DNA of 64,000 nt from Thamnidium elegans (lineage: Eukaryota > Mucoromycota > Mucoromycetes > Mucorales > Mucoraceae). Position 1 is the first letter of the stretch, and each line of letters opens with the position of its first letter. The stretch is from NCBI GenBank assembly GCA_025201345.1, contig JAIXMG010000002.1, positions 1,116,001 through 1,180,000 on the forward strand, in the 5' to 3' direction. Position numbers and translations under genes: made by a program. This document shows positions 59,268 to 64,000 of the stretch, in pieces. Under the pieces are notes generated by a model. It searched no databases. It was not told where the DNA came from and worked only from the letters and a program-made list of their open reading frames with translations.

Positions 59268-61329
59268 ATGGCACCACTAGATATAAAATTAGAATTAGTC
59301 TTAAACGATACAAGTTTAAAATATTATCCAGGAGACCAAGTGGAAGGAAAGATATTTATAACCAGCAACCAAACACACCGACTTTCCAACTTACGATTAG
59401 CCTGGACGGGCCGTATCTCAGTCCAACCAATCCAGGCCAACAAAGATTTTCGCATTTACTTTGACGAGTGTTGGAAGCTAGGACCAATGCTTACCAAATC
59501 CTCTAAAAAAACCAATAAAGGTTCTAGTCAAGTAAACTATTACCATACTCATCTCATTCCAGCTACCGAACAGTCTAAAGAACCAAAAGTCGACTTACCA
59601 AAAAACAAGCCAGTTGGGTTTACGTTTAAAGTAACTGTACCAAACGATAGAGCTTTACCTAGTTCGACGGAAAGATCTGTTTTAAACAGTATTATATATT
59701 TGTTGGAAGCCTTTATTGATCAGGAGACTAAGCCCGTGTTCTTTGCTCAAAGGGTGGTACCAGTTTACGAAGCCATTTATACGCGGACTCCAGATATGAT
59801 TTTACCACAACGTGCTGAACAGGTATTTATGGTTTCGTTAGTTGAACCACAAAGAGAATTCACGTCGGCCATGAGAGTTACTGTACCTTGTCGTGGATGT
59901 CAGCCAGGTATTGCTATTCCAGTTTCCATTACTATTTGGAATAATATGGAGTTTTCGAGAAAGCAAGGTATATCTATTTCATTACTTCGAGTTAATCATA
60001 TTATAGCCAACGGACGGTAAAAAAAAAAAAAGAAAAAAGAGAAAGTGTGTGTGATACTAAAATAAAAAATAAATTAGGACATACACTTCTCCAGGAGAAA
60101 AAGTACACCGTGTTGTGACTGACTTAAACATCACATCAGAAAGTAACTCAAATAATAACGAAAAAGTCCAAACAGTACGTATTGGATTACCTATTCCAAA
60201 GCAAGCCATACCTACCATATCTATAGAAAAAAGTCAATTATTATCAGTATCTTATTTTATTCGTGTTCAAGTATTTGCACAAGAAGGTATCTATACCACA
60301 TCAGAAGGAATAAGATCACAATTTATGATGGTAGATATTCCATTTGTTATCGGTACTTTAACGACTTCACCAACTACACCCATGTCTTCTCCTGTCTCAT
60401 CATCTCTATCACCCATTTCTTCACCTACGATTTCTTCCTCCAAATCAACTTTATTAAGAAATAGTTCTAATAGCAGTAGCATCAAAACATCCCCGCTTTT
60501 ATCAACAGCGGGGTCACTATTGACCAGTTCATTTTCAACTGTTGTTACACCAAAGCCTTCAACATCTACTTCCACAAGTGCTTCAATGAGTATCACACCT
60601 ATTGCCTCGCCCGAAATAAACAAATCCAATATAACATCGATGGAAACTACTAAAAAGAGTAGAATTATGAGCGGCATGTTTCGAAAGAGTTCATCAGGAT
60701 CATCGCATTCGTCTACGGAAGAAAAAAAAAAGAGGAATGTATTTTCTACATTGAGATTATACGGACGTAATAATAAAGAGGTATCACCGGCAGTAATAAT
60801 GACACAAACGGATCAAGCACGAGAGAAAGCCGAAGTTGACAAAGATCAGGCAATAGTTGAAACGACCAATCAAGACGCAGGCGTATTTAACATATTTGGA
60901 GATGATGATATGTCGGATTGTGAACAAACGGTATCAGTAACACCAGTAGTAAATGAAAAAGTATTTAAAATGTTTAATGATTCGGATTCGGATGATGAAG
61001 AAGATGAATTGGTACCAGAGAAAAATAAAGAATCAGCTAATAATACTGTATTTAATTTGTTTCCTGATTCTGGATCAGATGATGATGATGATGATGATAA
61101 TAATAAAATCCAAGTACTCGGAGATCATCAAAGTGAGTTGATACCTTCAACCGAAACCAATATGTCGGCATCCAATTTAAGGTTACTTTCTACTCATGTA
61201 TTTAAAATGTTTGATGATTCCGATTCCGATGATGAAGAAGATGAAGTTAATAATTTGTCAATTTCAGTACAAAATATATCTTGTTTAGATGAACGTGTTA
61301 AACCATACCAACAAAATTCTACTTTTTAA
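59268..61329 (+). CDS. Arrestin-domain protein with acidic repeat tail
   Basis: Two exons: 59268-60016 and 60078-61329, 666 aa. The N-terminal about 330 residues form arrestin N and C lobes: LELVLNDTSLKYYPGDQVEG, NLRLAWTGRISVQP, KPVGFTFKVTVPND, then QLLSVSYFIRVQVFAQEG and FVIGT. Fungal arrestin-related proteins recruit ubiquitin ligases to membrane cargo; no clear PPxY motif is visible here. The tail is Ser/Thr-rich, then holds four related acidic boxes (VFNIFGDDDMSDCE, VFKMFNDSDSDDEEDE, VFNLFPDSGSDDDDD, VFKMFDDSDSDDEEDE), likely casein-kinase-2 sites. The ATG follows an A12 leader directly. Confidence 0.88.
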
Positions 61330-61678
61330 GCCAAACTAAATTATTGTATATCGGCAGGAATTTTTATCGTTATAATAAAATTGCATGATTACAAACTATG
61401 CTAATTAAAAATAATAATAATAATAAAAAAAAATCACCTTATTTTTTGTTTATATACGTAATTAGATTGGCTTAGATATTAACCAAACAAAAGCCCTTAT
61501 GGTAGAGGTGGAGTTGTACAGCTATCGTGACTCGCAAGTGAATATGTGTTGCAGCCTTAAAATTTAATCCCTGAGCCTAGAAAAAAACTCGCCATAAATA
61601 ACCCAATATACGACTAAAAACCAAAAATTTAAACACGAGACAAAAAGAAAAAAAAATATACATACAATAAAAAAAAAT
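61330..61678. other. Intergenic, EMC6 promoter side
   Basis: 349 bp, AT-rich, ending in A-rich leader sequence before the EMC6 ATG. No gene. Confidence 0.35.
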
Positions 61679-62005
61679 ATGAACCCACCTAATCAAGATG
61701 CACACTTATACGTTCAATCTCATGTAATGCACAATGCTAGACAGTTACAATATATTCGTTCTTGCTTTGCAGCTATTGCTGGATCAGCAGCTGGTATATT
61801 AGGTCTTACGAATCTATCCGGTTTTCTATTTTACGCACTCAGCTGGACCATCTTGTCGACTTTGTTAATCGCACGTACTTCAAGATTAAACAAGTATTTT
61901 ATTCAAGGCTATAAAGATATTTTATTTGATGGTGCTCTTGGTGGTTTATTATCTTATATTTTATTTCATACGTTATTATATGGTTTAGTTCATTTATATC
62001 AATAA
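61679..62005 (+). CDS. EMC6: ER membrane protein complex subunit 6
   Basis: Core subunit of the EMC insertase, which inserts tail-anchored and multipass proteins in the ER. Intronless, 108 aa, the usual size. Family features are NARQLQYIRSCFAAIAGSAA, GILGLTNLSGFLFYAL, a KYFIQGYKDILFDGALGG loop and the C-terminal SYILFHTLLYGLVHLYQ, giving three membrane spans. An A-rich leader precedes the ATG. It lies 142 bp upstream of the cyclin gene, same strand. Confidence 0.95.
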   Translation: MNPPNQDAHLYVQSHVMHNARQLQYIRSCFAAIAGSAAGILGLTNLSGFLFYALSWTILSTLLIARTSRLNKYFIQGYKDILFDGALGGLLSYILFHTLLYGLVHLYQ

Positions 62006-62147
62006 AAATCGTGTGCAAAAAAAAAAAAAAAAAATTCCCCTGTGAACTTTTTGTTTCCAACTATAAATACAACTTTTTTTTTTTTTCCTTTTTTCCTTCC
62101 TCTTCCTTTCTTTCTTCTTTACAAATAATAAATAATTCATTGGATAA

Positions 62148-62930
62148 ATGTCAATTTCATATTATTCAGAGAACAAAAGATGTACAGACCCAAACCTTTA
62201 TAGTTTAAAGAATTTACCAAATTATCACCAATTGGAAAACAATATGATTTATTTACCACCTTTATTAAATGAAAAACAAGCAACAGTTGATACAAAAGAT
62301 TCTAGTATTCGTGATCAAGACAAGTCAGTTATGATTAATAAATTGATTGAAGCAGCAGCAGATATTATTGATTCTATTCATTCCAAGCGTAACACCAGAG
62401 CCATGTCAACCTCAAGTTTTATTAGTGAAATATTAAAACGATCCAGAGCAACTTATTCCATGTTACAATTGGCGTTATTTTATATGTTTCGCATCAAGAA
62501 ATCAAATCCATTTGTAAATTGTTCAAGACGTATATTTCTAGCAGCATTAATGGTTGCTTCTAAATATTTGAATGATAAAAATTATAAAAACAAGGCTTGG
62601 GCTAAAATCACTTGCTTATCTGTGACTGAGATTAATACAACAGAAATGGAGTTTTTAAAATTAATCGAGTATCAATTGTATGTCAGTAAGCCATTATACG
62701 ATAAATGGGTTTCATTATTGCAAGAACATATTAAAAAGAAAAATACTGTTAGACCTGTTGTCAATCATTCTCCTCCAATTATACAATTACCTTCACCTAC
62801 TAATACTTTTGATATTCCTTCACCTGTATCCGATGTCGTTAATACACCACCGCTTGTTTATGGATCCAAAAGATCTCGATCACCTTCTCTTGTTTATGAA
62901 AATGCCGCAAAGCATTTACGTAAACTCTAA
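62148..62930 (+). CDS. Pho85-type (Pcl/Pho80) cyclin
   Basis: Intronless, 260 aa. The cyclin core sits at about residues 80-195: FISEILKRSRATYSMLQLAL, CSRRIFLAALMVASKYLND, KAWAKITCLSVTEINTTEME and FLKLIEYQLYVSKPLYDKW. The order ALMVASKYLND ... WAKI ... EINTMEMEFL is diagnostic for the Pcl group, which activates the Pho85 cyclin-dependent kinase. The tail is Pro/Ser-rich (PSPVSDVVNTPP) and ends in a basic stretch. Which Pcl subgroup (Pcl1/2/9 or Pcl5-like) cannot be settled. Confidence 0.92.
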   Translation: MSISYYSENKRCTDPNLYSLKNLPNYHQLENNMIYLPPLLNEKQATVDTKDSSIRDQDKSVMINKLIEAAADIIDSIHSKRNTRAMSTSSFISEILKRSRATYSMLQLALFYMFRIKKSNPFVNCSRRIFLAALMVASKYLNDKNYKNKAWAKITCLSVTEINTTEMEFLKLIEYQLYVSKPLYDKWVSLLQEHIKKKNTVRPVVNHSPPIIQLPSPTNTFDIPSPVSDVVNTPPLVYGSKRSRSPSLVYENAAKHLRKL

Positions 62931-63649
62931 TATACCTTTCTCTCTTCTTTCTCTACTTTGTACATATATAATAGTATACCAATTATTCATTTATTCATTT
63001 TATCCAATAAAATTATCGGCTGACCTTCACATTAAAAAAAAATAAAATAACAAACATATATGCTACAAAAAAAAAAAAAAAAAAAAAAAATGGCATGTTC
63101 TTTTTTTTTTACAGAATTTAAAAAATGTCAACTACATCTTTTTTCTTTTTCTTTTTTAACATTAGTTTTGTACTACTTTTAAGCTTGATTCGGAAATCTA
63201 TCCGTTTGTAACCCGGTACAATCATTTGAAAGACTATCTAGTGTATATTTTTTTTTACGCGATGCCCTGTTTTGGTACTAGAATAAGAAAACGAATCACT
63301 TTTTAATATAAAGTTTAAAATGCCTTATTAAAATTGGAACCCAAACATACATCATTTCATTCCCGCTCGAAAAATATAAAAAATGCAGCGTACACAACCA
63401 GGCAAGAATCATCTAAAAGAAGAAAAAAACCAAGTCTAGAATGTTTCAGGGGAGAAAAATGCTAGTTTGAAAACTTCACTTTTCTATTGGCTGTCTAATC
63501 TTTTGGAAAATATATAGTTGATGAAGCATTAGTTGCAAATAATTGCTGTAAACTTCAGATTTAACAGTGCTATCAGTCAATTCTCGCTCAGGTTGCGGGG
63601 GGGGGGGAACCACATTTTTTATCCACATCTTCCAATTTTTGGGATTCAT
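62931..63649. other. Intergenic, low complexity
   Basis: 3' flank of the cyclin gene with an A24 run near 63067 and a G11 run at about 63598. A 62-codon minus-strand frame at 63476-63664 (MDITKMNPKNWKMWIKN, PPPPQPERELT) is not recognised; it overlaps the end of the TnpB-like relic and is probably chance or another relic. Confidence 0.4.
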
Positions 63650-64000
63650 TTTCGTAATATCCATATAAAGTGAGTTTTTACTAATACCGTTGCTTCAATA
63701 TAACACGTAAAATTTTCCAAGTTTACTTATTTCGATTCAGTTCTAGAAAGGGTTGCTTCAGCTTCTTTAACGACCAAAGGTTGAATAAACTTTCTTAAGA
63801 TACGGAAGCGCCTGGATCATTTAGAACGATTGTTATTTGTATATATAAGTCTCTGTTTGCTCTCAACAGTACTGGTTTCTTTTGTACAAAACATTATATC
63901 ACACCTACCAGGATCTATAAGTACACATTTATTTTCGGCGCTCTTTAATACCACTTGACTCAATTCTTCAATATGCTTCGTTTGGTTTCCATCTACCTCT
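63650..64000 (-). pseudogene. TnpB/Fanzor-like relic, RuvC-I part, cut by window edge
   Basis: One minus-strand frame enters from the right edge with in-frame stops: CVLIDPGRCDIMFCTKETS, RLIYTNNNRSK then TGA, then RRFRILRKFIQPLVVKEAEA, TLSRTESK then TAA, then NLENFTCYIEATVLV. VLIDPGRxD is the form of the first RuvC aspartate in Fanzor-like proteins I remember from zygomycetes, and ...KEAEATLSRT...VNLENFTCYIEA follows in the same order. Two nonsense codons make it dead. It is complementary in extent to the C-terminal relic at 21.6-22.3 kb. Confidence 0.6.

Noticed and set aside
1..64000. Prokaryotic or organellar origin of the window
   Set aside because: Spliceosomal introns in most genes, NOT2, Prp17 and EMC6 show a nuclear fungal genome.

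Overview
The window is nuclear DNA of a fungus, most likely a Mucoromycota (zygomycete-type) species. The genes carry short GT-AG introns of about 45-90 bp, the DNA is very AT-rich with long A and T runs, and the proteins are fungal: mitochondrial GUT2, a Pho85-type cyclin, chitin deacetylase, NOT2, Prp17, EMC6 and an Uds1-domain protein. Several relics resemble accessory families I associate with Mucorales. No species is claimed. All exon models were read by hand from splice sites and frame continuity.

Layout. 1-2.7 kb has no recognisable gene. 2.8-10.6 kb holds a full ABCC/MRP vacuolar-type transporter (-), a CCDC124/Lso2 ribosome-associated protein (+) and a LARGE-like glycosyltransferase (-). 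11.4-16.8 kb is accessory: a decayed paralogous exon, an FG-nucleoporin-like tail, three nearly identical ~300-bp tandem units, an intronless 527-aa protein with an ExK nuclease-like motif, and a damaged membrane-protein gene. 17.7-21.1 kb holds a SAM methyltransferase with a 13-nt exon, an UsgS-like membrane protein and a BolA2-like protein. 21.6-22.3 kb is a broken TnpB/Fanzor-like nuclease. 23.7-26.0 kb holds a C2H2 factor and a TrhO/YceA-type rhodanese. 26.06-28.63 kb is a nest of TIR-bounded elements.

28.7-35.9 kb holds an Uds1 coiled-coil protein, NOT2 (their stop codons overlap tail to tail), a chitin deacetylase and Prp17. 38.1-42.3 kb holds a secreted GH5 endoglycoceramidase-like enzyme and mitochondrial glycerol-3-phosphate dehydrogenase. 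44.4-47.2 kb holds tRNA-His(GTG) and a three-KH RNA-binding protein. 47.6-48.9 kb is a decayed Tc1/mariner element. 49.8-51.5 kb holds a small one-TM protein and an HemK/Mtq1 glutamine methyltransferase. 51.7-57.4 kb is gene-poor: a MITE, an accessory-family fragment and two kinds of degenerate repeats. 58.1-62.9 kb holds a flavin-reductase-like protein, an arrestin-like protein, EMC6 and a Pcl cyclin. The right edge cuts into a second TnpB/Fanzor-like relic.

The genes are ordinary housekeeping and secretory genes, not a pathway cluster. The most unusual material is the accessory layer: two TnpB/Fanzor-like relics, ExK-motif reading frames at two loci (one inside a TA-flanked inverted-repeat element) plus a further accessory-family fragment, two MITE copies of one family, and a high-identity tandem array of unknown function.
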